A stretch of 7,582 nucleotides of DNA from Bacillota bacterium (GTDB lineage: Bacteria > Bacillota > Clostridia > Lachnospirales > CAG-274). The stretch spans positions 1 through 7,582 of the forward strand of contig JAGAHK010000311.1 of NCBI GenBank assembly GCA_017627115.1, read 5' to 3'. Made by a program: the position numbers and the translations under genes. The notes beneath the pieces were generated by a model, which was not told the DNA's origin, ran no database searches, and saw only the letters and a list, made by a program, of their open reading frames with translations. How positions within the stretch are numbered: position 1 is the stretch's first letter; every line of letters begins with the position of its first letter. Positions 1-6,545 of the stretch are shown here, one piece after another.

Positions 1-34
1 CTCGCTTGAGTACAATTATTTATGAGCCCCATCA

Positions 35-71
35 TATCGTGAACGTCCAAATATTTTTGACGTTCACGATA
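35..71. repeat. 13-bp perfect inverted repeat upstream of nadE
   Basis: The left arm at 35-47 (TATCGTGAACGTC) is the exact reverse complement of the right arm at 59-71, with an 11-nt AT-rich loop between them. As RNA this would be a stable hairpin. The T-run at 83-91 starts 11 nt after the stem, too far for a canonical intrinsic terminator, and on the minus strand no T-run follows. It may be a degenerate terminator of an upstream gene outside the window, or a dyad operator next to the nadE promoter. The symmetry is seen directly; the role is not known. Confidence 0.75.
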
Positions 72-99
72 AAATGCTATGGTTTTTTTTTGCGATATG

Positions 100-108
100 T
101 GATATACT
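100..108 (+). promoter_or_regulatory. Candidate extended -10 promoter for the nadE unit
   Basis: TGATATACT at 100-108 reads as an extended -10 element (TG, one base, TATACT). The expected -35 position (about 80-85) is only TGGTTT, but a nine-T tract sits at 83-91. Transcription would start near 115, leaving a leader of roughly 30 nt. An alternative is TTGCGA at 90-95 paired with TTATAT at 113-118 (17-nt spacer). Both are pattern matches only. Confidence 0.4.
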
Positions 109-130
109 TGTTTTATATGCAAAACCGATC

Positions 131-135
131 GGAGG
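131..135 (+). promoter_or_regulatory. Ribosome-binding site deciding the nadE start
   Basis: GGAGG lies 8 nt before the ATG at 144. The reading frame is open back to position 6, but those upstream codons run through the hairpin and promoter region and do not resemble a NAD synthase N-terminus. This site therefore favours the 144 start. Confidence 0.85.
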
Positions 136-143
136 TATTTTTT

Positions 144-2060
144 ATGGACTACGGATATTTACGCACTGCGGCAGCTACCCCAAAGGTGAAAGTAGGCTGC
201 TGCTCATACAACAAAGAAGAGATATTGAAAACCGTGAAAGAGGCTTATTCAAAGGGCACAGAGCTGCTTGTGCTGCCCGAGCTGTGTATCACGGGCTACA
301 CCTGCGGCGACCTTTTCGGTCAGACTGCGCTTATTGAAAACGCAAAGCAGACACTTCTGGAGATAGCAAAAGAGACGGAAGAAATAAATATGGTATTTGC
401 CGCCGGCTTGCCTTTTGAGTACTCGGGCAAGCTTTACAACTGCGCCGCCGTGCTGTACAAGGGTAAGATACTCGGTCTTGTACCCAAAACATATCTGCCC
501 AATTACAACGAGTTTTACGAAATGCGCTGGTTTGCTCCCGCGCCAAAAGAAGACGACAGCATATGGATAAATGAAGAGCAGGATCATGTGCCTTTCGGCA
601 GAAACATTTTTTGCGATTACAACAACAGGAATTTCACCTTTGCCGTTGAGCTTTGCGAAGATCTTTGGTCACCGCAGCCTCCGTCAATAGATTATGCACT
701 TGCAGGTGCAAACATTATAATAAACCTTTCGGCAGGCAACGAGATAACGGGAAAAGCCGAGTACCGCCGCGACCTGGTAAAGGGTCAGTCGGGACGTCTT
801 TTGTGCGGATATATATATGCCTGCGCGGGTGACGGCGAAAGCACGACCGATGTTGTATTTTCGGGACATGACATAATTGCCGAAAACGGCACCGTGCTTG
901 CCGAGAGCACACTGTTTGAAAACGGCATAATATATGCGGATATAGACCTTATGAGCATAGCTTCGCACAGGCGCAAAAACACAAGTTTCCGCACCGACAG
1001 CGAATATAATGGCTTTTACAGCAGTTTCTGTTTTGAAAAGAGAAACAATACCGACCTTATCCGTTTTATCGACCCCCACCCCTTCGTGCCCTCGGACGAA
1101 AGCAGACGCGACTACCGCTGCAAGCTTATTATGGACATACAGGCGGCAGGTCTGAAAAAACGCATTGAACATATAGGTGCGGAAAACATTGTTCTGGGCA
1201 TAAGCGGCGGTCTTGACTCCACGCTTGCGCTTTTGATATCCGCGCGCGCCTTTGAGCAGCTCGGCCGCGACAAAAAAGGCATAATCACGGTGACAATGCC
1301 CTGTTTCGGCACAACGGACCGCACACACAACAACGCAGTGAAAATGTGTGAGGCGCTTGGAACAACATTCAAGGAAGTTGACATAAAAGGCGCTGTTTTA
1401 AAGCACTTTGAGGATATCGGGCAGGATGCGGACAAGCACGACCTGACCTACGAAAATTCGCAGGCGCGCGAAAGAACGCAGGTGCTTATGGATATTGCAG
1501 GCAAGTATAACGGTTTTGTTGTCGGCACGGGCGATCTGAGCGAGCTTGCTCTAGGCTGGGCTACCTATAACGGCGACCATATGAGTATGTACGGCGTAAA
1601 CGGTTCCATACCGAAAACGCTTATCAAATATCTTGTAAAATATGCGGCGGACACCACAGAAAGCGCACTTTTGAAAGAGGCTTTGTACGATGTTCTCGAT
1701 ACCCCCGTTTCGCCCGAGCTTTTACCGCCCGACAAGGACGGCAATATCACGCAGATAACCGAGGACAAAGTAGGCCCTTACGAGCTGCACGACTTTTTCC
1801 TCTACAATATGATGCGTCTGTCCTACCCTGCCGAAAAGATATTGTTTTTAGCGGAAAAAGCGTTTGAGGGCGTCTATGACAAAGAGACCATACTCAAATG
1901 GCTGAAAAATTTCTATTGGAGATTTTTCAGCCAGCAGTTCAAGAGAAGCTGTCTGCCCGACGGACCGAAAGTAGGTTCCGTAAGTTTAAGTCCGCGCGGC
2001 GACTGGCGTATGCCGAGCGATGCCGTACCGAAAGATTGGATAGACAGGTTGGGGAATTGA
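144..2060 (+). CDS. nadE: Glutamine-dependent NAD+ synthase (glutamine-hydrolysing, two-domain)
   Basis: This cytosolic enzyme catalyses the last step of NAD+ synthesis: it amidates nicotinic acid adenine dinucleotide with ATP, using ammonia released from glutamine. The 638-residue length fits the two-domain form. The N-terminal nitrilase-type glutaminase has the Glu-Lys-Cys triad at E46 (in LPELCITGY), K115 (in VPKTYLPNYNEFYE) and C171 (in VELCEDLW). The C-terminal synthetase has the PP-loop SGGLDS at residues 354-359, the conserved GTGDLSELALGWATYNGDHM stretch, and the usual family ending with FKRSCLPDGPKVGSVSLSPRGDWRMPSDA-like residues. The ATG at 144 has GGAGG 8 nt upstream, and the protein then begins shortly before the first nitrilase strand, as in homologues. 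It is the first gene of a tight four-gene unit. No broken or missing motif was seen. Identification is secure; only the exact start is inferred. Confidence 0.97.
   Translation: MDYGYLRTAAATPKVKVGCCSYNKEEILKTVKEAYSKGTELLVLPELCITGYTCGDLFGQTALIENAKQTLLEIAKETEEINMVFAAGLPFEYSGKLYNCAAVLYKGKILGLVPKTYLPNYNEFYEMRWFAPAPKEDDSIWINEEQDHVPFGRNIFCDYNNRNFTFAVELCEDLWSPQPPSIDYALAGANIIINLSAGNEITGKAEYRRDLVKGQSGRLLCGYIYACAGDGESTTDVVFSGHDIIAENGTVLAESTLFENGIIYADIDLMSIASHRRKNTSFRTDSEYNGFYSSFCFEKRNNTDLIRFIDPHPFVPSDESRRDYRCKLIMDIQAAGLKKRIEHIGAENIVLGISGGLDSTLALLISARAFEQLGRDKKGIITVTMPCFGTTDRTHNNAVKMCEALGTTFKEVDIKGAVLKHFEDIGQDADKHDLTYENSQARERTQVLMDIAGKYNGFVVGTGDLSELALGWATYNGDHMSMYGVNGSIPKTLIKYLVKYAADTTESALLKEALYDVLDTPVSPELLPPDKDGNITQITEDKVGPYELHDFFLYNMMRLSYPAEKILFLAEKAFEGVYDKETILKWLKNFYWRFFSQQFKRSCLPDGPKVGSVSLSPRGDWRMPSDAVPKDWIDRLGN
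2051..2055 (+). promoter_or_regulatory. Ribosome-binding site supporting a TTG start
   Basis: GGGGA inside the last codons of nadE lies 6 nt before the TTG at 2062. The first in-frame ATG (2101) has only an AT-rich stretch before it and no purine-rich site. The site overlaps the end of nadE, so translation of the two genes is probably coupled. Confidence 0.6.
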
Positions 2061-2061
2061 T

Positions 2062-2910
2062 TTGAACGCAAAAGGCTATATAATCGAAAAATACAATAAT
2101 ATGAACAATGCCTACACCTCGCGCCGATACATAGAAGAGGGAACAAAAAAAGGCATAAACTTTGAAATAATAGGCGCATATGATACCATTGATACGGGCG
2201 ATCGGCTTATAAACCGCGGAAAAGTGCTTGAAAAGGCTGCTTTTGTGATAAACCGTCACAAATACGGCAATATCAAAGACAAACTTGCCGCTTTGGGCGA
2301 GGTATCGGTGAATTCGGTCGAGGTCATCAACGAATATGTGGATAAATCACGTCAGCGCGGACTTGTTTCGCCGTGTATGACCGCGCCGCTTTCCCTGCTT
2401 GCATATTCGGGCACGCCGTTTGAGCGCATAGAAGCCGCAGTCGGCCTGCCCTTTATCGCAAAAGGTCTTTGCGGCTCACAGGGTAATATGGTATATCTTA
2501 TAGAAAATACCGCACAGTATTCGGAACTCTGCCAAAAATACAAGGATACCGAACTGCTTTTTCAGGAATATATCTCAACAAGCTGCGGCAGGGATGTGCG
2601 TATGCTCTCGGTGCGCGGCGAAGTCACGGGCTGTATGCAAAGGACGGCAAAAAGCGGTTTCAAGGCGAATTTTGCCCTCGGTGCGGACGTTTGCGGATAC
2701 CCCGTTGATAACGATATAAAGCGCATTGCCGCCGACATTTACGAACAGACAAAGGCGGATGTGCTTGGAATAGACCTGCTTTTCGGCAAAGACGGCTATG
2801 TTTTTTGCGAGATAAACGTAACGCCCGGCATAGAGGGCATTGAAAAAGCCACGGGCTGCAATGCCGCAGCCGCCGTTACGGCGCTTGGAGGTTTGTGTAA
2901 TGAGCATTAA
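2062..2910 (+). CDS. RimK-family ATP-grasp ligase, substrate unknown
   Basis: ATP-grasp enzymes of the RimK type activate a carboxylate as acyl phosphate and join it to an amine, often adding glutamate or another amino acid. The 282-residue protein has the family layout. An N-terminal pre-ATP-grasp region (about 1-110) opens with KGYIIEKYNN. An ATP-binding lysine and glycine-rich loop sit at K134-G141 (KGLCGSQG), followed by the FQEYI segment at 167-171 and G176-RDVRMLSV. Metal ligands are D238, E250 and N252 in GIDLLFGKDGYVFCEINVTPG. The TTG start is preferred because the opening Gly-Tyr-Ile-Ile resembles the first strand of homologues and a GGGGA site precedes it; ATG 2101 would delete that strand. 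The start lies one base after the nadE stop, and the 3' end overlaps the HAD gene by 11 bp. The family is clear, but the substrate cannot be read from sequence. Ribosomal S6 modification, a cyanophycin-like reaction or a small-molecule ligase are all possible. Confidence 0.85.
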   Translation: MNAKGYIIEKYNNMNNAYTSRRYIEEGTKKGINFEIIGAYDTIDTGDRLINRGKVLEKAAFVINRHKYGNIKDKLAALGEVSVNSVEVINEYVDKSRQRGLVSPCMTAPLSLLAYSGTPFERIEAAVGLPFIAKGLCGSQGNMVYLIENTAQYSELCQKYKDTELLFQEYISTSCGRDVRMLSVRGEVTGCMQRTAKSGFKANFALGADVCGYPVDNDIKRIAADIYEQTKADVLGIDLLFGKDGYVFCEINVTPGIEGIEKATGCNAAAAVTALGGLCNEH

Positions 2911-3556
2911 GGCGATAATTTTTGATATGGACGGCGTTATTTTCGATTCCGAGCGGCTCATACTTGACTGCTGGATAAAGGTAGCAAAAAAATACGGCAT
3001 AGACGATATAGAGCAGACCTGCCGCGCCTGTATAGGCATAAACCGACAGGCAACAGAAGCCACGTTTTACCGCCGATACGGAGAGAACTTTGATTACGAC
3101 AAATACCGTCACGAAGCGGCGGATATGTTCTTTGCCTCGCTTGAAAACGGAATTCTGCCTATAAAAACGGGTGTCCGCGAATTATTGGACTTTATTGAAA
3201 AAAGCAATATCCCCGCTGCCATAGCCTCCTCCACAAAGGCGGAGATAGTCACGCGCGAATTGAGAGATGCAGGGCTTCTCGATCATTTTTACGGGATAGT
3301 CGGCGGTGATATGGTGCAAAACAGCAAGCCCGCACCCGATATTTTTTTGCTTGCGGCGGAAAAACTCGGTGTAAAGCCCGAAGAATGTCTTGTTATAGAG
3401 GACTCGCACAACGGCATAAGAGCCGCCGCCAACGCAAATATGCACAGCATTATGGTGCCCGACCTTCTGCCGCCCACGGACGAGATGCGGGAGTTAAGCG
3501 ATAAGGTACTGGACACACTGCTTGATGTAAAGGAGTACATCCGAAAATGCCTATGA
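2900..3556 (+). CDS. HAD-superfamily hydrolase, beta-phosphoglucomutase-like
   Basis: This 218-residue cytosolic enzyme probably removes or moves a phosphate on a small metabolite. All four HAD motifs are visible: the nucleophile and acid pair D9/D11 in FDMDGVIFDSE, Ser110 in AIASSTKAE (motif II), K143 in SKPAPDIF (motif III), and E167-D168 in VIEDSHNGIRAA (motif IV). The stretch between motifs I and II (about residues 18-90) is a helical cap of the C1 type, as in beta-phosphoglucomutases and related phosphatases. The start at 2900 is chosen because GGAGG at 2887-2891 lies 8 nt upstream and the protein then begins directly before motif I; the frame is open further upstream without motif support. 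It overlaps the ATP-grasp gene by 11 bp and the next gene by 10 bp, so it is probably co-translated. In this family sequence alone does not separate a phosphatase from a mutase, and the substrate is unknown. Confidence 0.88.
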   Translation: MSIKAIIFDMDGVIFDSERLILDCWIKVAKKYGIDDIEQTCRACIGINRQATEATFYRRYGENFDYDKYRHEAADMFFASLENGILPIKTGVRELLDFIEKSNIPAAIASSTKAEIVTRELRDAGLLDHFYGIVGGDMVQNSKPAPDIFLLAAEKLGVKPEECLVIEDSHNGIRAAANANMHSIMVPDLLPPTDEMRELSDKVLDTLLDVKEYIRKCL

Positions 3557-4878
3557 ACAGGAAACAGGCGGAAGACATGGTCTACCGCAGTTATATGAAA
3601 GCCGCAAAAAAGCTTGACTACAATGCCCCCGACAGCCAAAAGCGCCGTCCCGAGCTTACAAAGGCAATTATCAGGCAGCTTGACGGCTATTACAAAAACA
3701 GGAATATACTTGTGACGGGCAGCAAAGGCAAGGGTTCTGTATGTATAATGATGCAGGCTATTTTATGCGCACACGGCAAAAACACGGGGCTTATGACAAG
3801 TCCGCATATAATTGACTTTAACGAGCGTATACGCATAAACGATGTTTATATGACAGACGAGGAATTTGCACGATACGCGGAGGCGATACGCCCGACACTT
3901 GAACTTATAGACAGCACTATTGCAGAAAACGAGTATATAAGCCCGATAGGAATACAAGCCCTGCTTGCGCTGCTGCATTTTGGCGGCAAAACGGACATAA
4001 ATATCTTTGAGTGCGGAAAAGGTGCAAAATATGATGATGTAAATAATCTGAGCCGAGAATACAGTGTTGTAAACCGCATTTTTGCGGAACATACACGCGA
4101 GCTTGGCGCTGCTGTCGGAGATATTGCGCGCGACAAGGCACATATAATACAAAAGGGGCAAAAAGCCGCCTATACCTCGGCACAGGATACGGAAGTGATT
4201 CGGATACTTGAAGACCGTGCAAAAAACTGCGGTGTTGAACTAAAAAAATACGGCAGGGACTTTTATTGCGAAAACACACATATGAGCAGGTTTGGCACGA
4301 AATTTGACATTATTTCAAAAAAAGCGGCATACAGGGATATAAGCCTGCCGCTTCTCGGAGCGCATCAGGCGGAAAATGCCGCGCTTGCGCTTGCGGTATG
4401 CGAAGATATACTCGGAGAGCTCGACTGCGACACAGTGAGAAAGGCTCTTGCAAATGTACATTGGCCGGGCAGGCTGGAAATAGTTTCGGACTCGCCCGTG
4501 ACTATAGTTGATGCCTGCATAAACAGAAACTCGGCAGAGCGTGTAAAAGAGGTTCTGGAAAAGATAAAGCACGGGAAGATCACCGCTGTTATGGGCATCC
4601 CTGCCGATAAGGACTGCAAAGGTGCAGCGGATGTCATCTCGGGCATAGCCGACAGGATAATAATGACCGCCGCGGACAATCCGCACTACAAATTCGATAA
4701 AGCTTCGGCAGAAGGCATAAAAAATGCAGTTTATGCGGACACTCTCGAAAAAGCGCTGAATACCGCGGCAAAAAGCAAGCCCGATATGCTGCTTATTCTC
4801 GGTACGACAGCACTTGTGTCGGAGTTTTACGCAAAATTTTTATTACCCCTTGACGGCGGGCATATATTTACACTATAA
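3547..4878 (+). CDS. FolC-like Mur ligase-family protein with divergent signature motifs
   Basis: Mur ligases use ATP to form an amide between a carboxylate and an amino acid; FolC members add glutamate to folates. The 443-residue length fits FolC. Conserved parts are the P-loop VTGSKGKGS (56-64), GLMTSPHIIDFNERIRIN (81-98), the DIARDKAH region with the expected carbamylated lysine K197, GAHQAENAALAL, and WPGRLE (306-311). Two signatures differ. The usual EVGLGGRLDATN is ECGKGAKYDDVN (155-166), and the usual DGAHNP is DACINRN (322-328), which lacks the histidine and looks slightly MurF-like. No folate-synthesis neighbour is present. The gene starts at 3547, with AAGGAG 11 nt upstream; ATG 3553 would be 17 nt away. 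It overlaps the HAD gene by 10 bp and shares a transcript with an ATP-grasp ligase. The fold is secure. A true folylpolyglutamate synthase is possible, but I favour a FolC paralogue with a different substrate. Confidence 0.8.
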   Translation: MPMNRKQAEDMVYRSYMKAAKKLDYNAPDSQKRRPELTKAIIRQLDGYYKNRNILVTGSKGKGSVCIMMQAILCAHGKNTGLMTSPHIIDFNERIRINDVYMTDEEFARYAEAIRPTLELIDSTIAENEYISPIGIQALLALLHFGGKTDINIFECGKGAKYDDVNNLSREYSVVNRIFAEHTRELGAAVGDIARDKAHIIQKGQKAAYTSAQDTEVIRILEDRAKNCGVELKKYGRDFYCENTHMSRFGTKFDIISKKAAYRDISLPLLGAHQAENAALALAVCEDILGELDCDTVRKALANVHWPGRLEIVSDSPVTIVDACINRNSAERVKEVLEKIKHGKITAVMGIPADKDCKGAADVISGIADRIIMTAADNPHYKFDKASAEGIKNAVYADTLEKALNTAAKSKPDMLLILGTTALVSEFYAKFLLPLDGGHIFTL

Positions 4879-4879
4879 T
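4850..4879 (+). promoter_or_regulatory. Near-consensus sigma-70-type promoter at the end of the FolC-like gene
   Basis: TTGACG (4850-4855) and TATAAT (4874-4879) are separated by 18 nt. The -10 covers the stop codon of the FolC-like gene. Transcription would start near 4886 and run through the inverted repeat at 4902-4964 into the methyltransferase gene. A second TATAATGA copy lies at 4883-4890 with no -35 at proper spacing. This is a pattern match, but a close one, placed where a promoter for the downstream unit is expected. Confidence 0.55.
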
Positions 4880-4901
4880 GAATATAATGATTGTATTATA
4901 A

Positions 4902-4975
4902 ATAAAACGCCGTTTTAAAGATGCCTAAAACAAGTTTTGTTTTTTGATGTGATCGGCGTTTTATAAAGCTTTTTT
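4902..4975 (+). terminator. Long-loop inverted repeat with T-run; terminator or attenuator candidate
   Basis: ATAAAACGCCG (4902-4912) is perfectly complementary to 4954-4964, giving an 11-bp stem around a 41-nt loop. Within the loop, AAAACAA (4927-4933) pairs with TTGTTTT (4937-4943) as a smaller hairpin. A six-T run follows at 4970-4975, 5 nt after the main stem. It could terminate the nadE unit. If the promoter at 4850-4879 is real, it also lies in the methyltransferase leader and could attenuate it. The long loop and the gap before the T-run make it a non-ideal terminator. Confidence 0.45.
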
Positions 4976-4996
4976 GTATCGACATACAATGTATCG
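4974..4996. repeat. Overlapping inverted and direct repeats before the methyltransferase
   Basis: TTGTAT (4974-4979) and ATACAA (4984-4989) form a 6-bp inverted repeat with a 4-nt centre. GTATCG occurs twice (4976-4981 and 4991-4996). The second copy touches the GGAGGAG ribosome-binding site (4996-5002). This arrangement could be a repressor operator or an RNA structure that affects ribosome access; the pattern is short, so chance is not excluded. Confidence 0.35.
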
Positions 4997-5007
4997 GAGG
5001 AGAAAAC

Positions 5008-5661
5008 ATGGATAGAATTCAGAAATCATACCAAAAATTCAGCGACAGCTATGATGCATTCATGACACAGCGCACATGGCAGAGCCAGGTTTATAATGAG
5101 CTTTTCTGGAACAGTGTGAGAGACAAGGACATTGCCGAAAAAATACTTAAATACATACCCGACGATTTTTCGGGCTTTTTGCTTGATGTGCCCGTAGGTA
5201 CTGCCGTTTTTACCGAAGAAAAATACAAAAAGATAAACCATGCAAAGATATGCGTTGTGGATAACAGTGAAGATATGCTCGAAAAGACACGCGAACGTCT
5301 CGGAAAGTGCGGCAATATCAAAATATTGCAGGGTGATGTATCAAAGATGCAGTTTTCCAACAACACATTCAATATAGTTATAAGCATGAACGGTTTTCAC
5401 GCCTTCAACAGCAAAGATCAGGCTTATTCGGAAACCTACCGCGTGCTCAAAACGGGCGGCAAGTTTATTGCAAGTATGTATATAAAGGGCAAGTGCAAGA
5501 CAACAGACCTGCTCGTAAAGCATATACTTACAAAAAAAGGCTGGTTCACACCGCCGTTCGAGACCGAACAGAGCCTTAAAGAAAGGCTTGAAAAGATGTA
5601 CCGCATAGAGGATTTTCATGTAGACGGTTCAATAGCGTATTTCTGTGCGATAAAAAAATAA
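5008..5661 (+). CDS. Class I SAM-dependent methyltransferase, substrate unknown
   Basis: The 217-residue protein has the Rossmann-type methyltransferase core (Methyltransf_11-like). Motif I is LLDVPVGTAVF (58-68), which keeps the Asp and one Gly but lacks the usual GxGxG spacing. The ribose-binding acidic residue is D85 in VVDNSEDML. D110 in ILQGDVSKMQF is the adenine-contact region. NTFNIVISMNGFHAF (119-133) and the YRVLKTGGKFIASM strand (144-157) complete the core. The N-terminal helix region (QKSYQKFSDSYDAFM) is of the kind that closes over SAM in small-molecule methyltransferases. There is no signal peptide or membrane segment. The ATG at 5008 follows GGAGGAG at 4996-5002. It is the first gene of the second unit and ends 11 bp before the YihY-family gene. 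The methyl acceptor cannot be predicted; neighbours do not point to ubiquinone, tRNA or antibiotic resistance. Confidence 0.85.
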   Translation: MDRIQKSYQKFSDSYDAFMTQRTWQSQVYNELFWNSVRDKDIAEKILKYIPDDFSGFLLDVPVGTAVFTEEKYKKINHAKICVVDNSEDMLEKTRERLGKCGNIKILQGDVSKMQFSNNTFNIVISMNGFHAFNSKDQAYSETYRVLKTGGKFIASMYIKGKCKTTDLLVKHILTKKGWFTPPFETEQSLKERLEKMYRIEDFHVDGSIAYFCAIKK

Positions 5662-5672
5662 ACGGGTGAAAA

Positions 5673-6545
5673 ATGAGGCTGTTTAAATTTGTTAAGGAAG
5701 TATGTGCGCGCGTGCTCAAAAATGATTTGATAGCCATGGCAAACGAGCTGACTTTTAAACTGATGCTTTCGATTTTTCCGTTTATCATTTTTGTTATCAC
5801 GATAATAGCGCATTTGAAAATCGAATACAGTGAATATATCGACTTTTTGTTAAGCGATGTGCCCGAGGATATAAGCCGCCTTATCTACGCTTTTCTGGAC
5901 GAGGCTGTCTATACCCGTCCCGCAGGTCTTATGTCCGTCAGTTTGTTTGTTGCGCTTTTTTCCGCTTCATCGGGTTTTCACAGCTTTATAAAGGGGCTCA
6001 ACCGCGCTTACGGCGTGCGCGAGAAGCGAAATTTTGTTTACACAAGGATGATATCGCTGTTTTTGGTGTTGCTTTTATCCGTGACGATAATGCTCGCTTT
6101 TTACATCCTTATTCTCGGTGGTCAGATAAACGAGATACTGCTTGAGCTGAAAATAATCGACCATGTTCCGAAAGTCAACGCACTTGAGATAAAGCTGCTG
6201 ATGGCAGCCGTCTTTGTTGTGGTGATCGTGCTTGTGTATCAGATAGGCGCAAATATACAGGTGAGGGTGATAAATATCATGCCCGGCACGCTGTTCACCA
6301 TGGGCGCATGGTTCGTTCTGTCAAAACTGTTTAATATTTATATAACAAAATTTGCGCGGTATTCGGCGGTCTACGGAAGTATAGGCGCTCTGTTCGTGTT
6401 TTCACTGTGGCTTAATGTGCTGTGCTTTGCGCTGCTGATAGGCTGTCAGGGCAATGCGGTGCTGTGCGACAAAGAATTTATGGAGGACTTATTAAAAAAT
6501 GGAAGAGAGGATAAAGCAGCTGATAGAGCTGTTCAAAAGAACTGA
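5673..6545 (+). CDS. YihY/BrkB-family integral membrane protein
   Basis: The 290-residue protein is of the family once called BrkB or putative 'ribonuclease BN'; that RNase assignment was later withdrawn and the function remains unsettled. About six membrane helices are visible, near residues 27-48, 84-105, 126-150, 174-195, 203-224 and 236-262. Family features include the early ELTFKLMLSIFPFIIF segment, the SGFHSFIKGLNRAYG loop after helix 2, and ARYSAVYGSIGALFVFSLWLN before the last helix. There is no cleavable signal peptide; the N-terminus is a short amphipathic, basic segment typical of the family. GGGTGA at 5664-5669 is a close but usable ribosome-binding site for ATG 5673. It lies 11 bp after the methyltransferase and overlaps the MoxR gene by 47 bp. 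Its polar, charged C-terminal tail (about 270-290) is what overlaps. Family membership is secure; a transport or envelope role is only inferred from topology. Confidence 0.92.
   Translation: MRLFKFVKEVCARVLKNDLIAMANELTFKLMLSIFPFIIFVITIIAHLKIEYSEYIDFLLSDVPEDISRLIYAFLDEAVYTRPAGLMSVSLFVALFSASSGFHSFIKGLNRAYGVREKRNFVYTRMISLFLVLLLSVTIMLAFYILILGGQINEILLELKIIDHVPKVNALEIKLLMAAVFVVVIVLVYQIGANIQVRVINIMPGTLFTMGAWFVLSKLFNIYITKFARYSAVYGSIGALFVFSLWLNVLCFALLIGCQGNAVLCDKEFMEDLLKNGREDKAADRAVQKN

Noticed and set aside
6..143. 46-codon N-terminal extension of nadE
   Set aside because: It runs through the inverted repeat and promoter candidate, has no ribosome-binding site, is rich in aromatic residues and lacks resemblance to NAD synthase; GGAGG supports the start at 144.
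684..1328. 214-codon open frame on the minus strand inside nadE
   Set aside because: It lies wholly opposite conserved nadE domains, shows no recognisable motif and no ribosome-binding site was recognised; a shadow of codon bias.
2840..2899. 20-codon N-terminal extension of the HAD protein
   Set aside because: HAD motif I normally lies within the first 10-15 residues, and GGAGG at 2887-2891 is ideally spaced for ATG 2900.
3763..4161. 132-codon minus-strand frame inside the FolC-like gene, with other frames nearby
   Set aside because: It is opposite conserved Mur ligase motifs, its composition is unlike a real protein and several overlapping shadows occupy the same region.
4944..4990. Second promoter (TTGATG with TATAAA or TACAAT)
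   Set aside because: Spacings are about 12 and 35 nt, outside the workable range, and a start from TACAAT would fall inside the ribosome-binding site.
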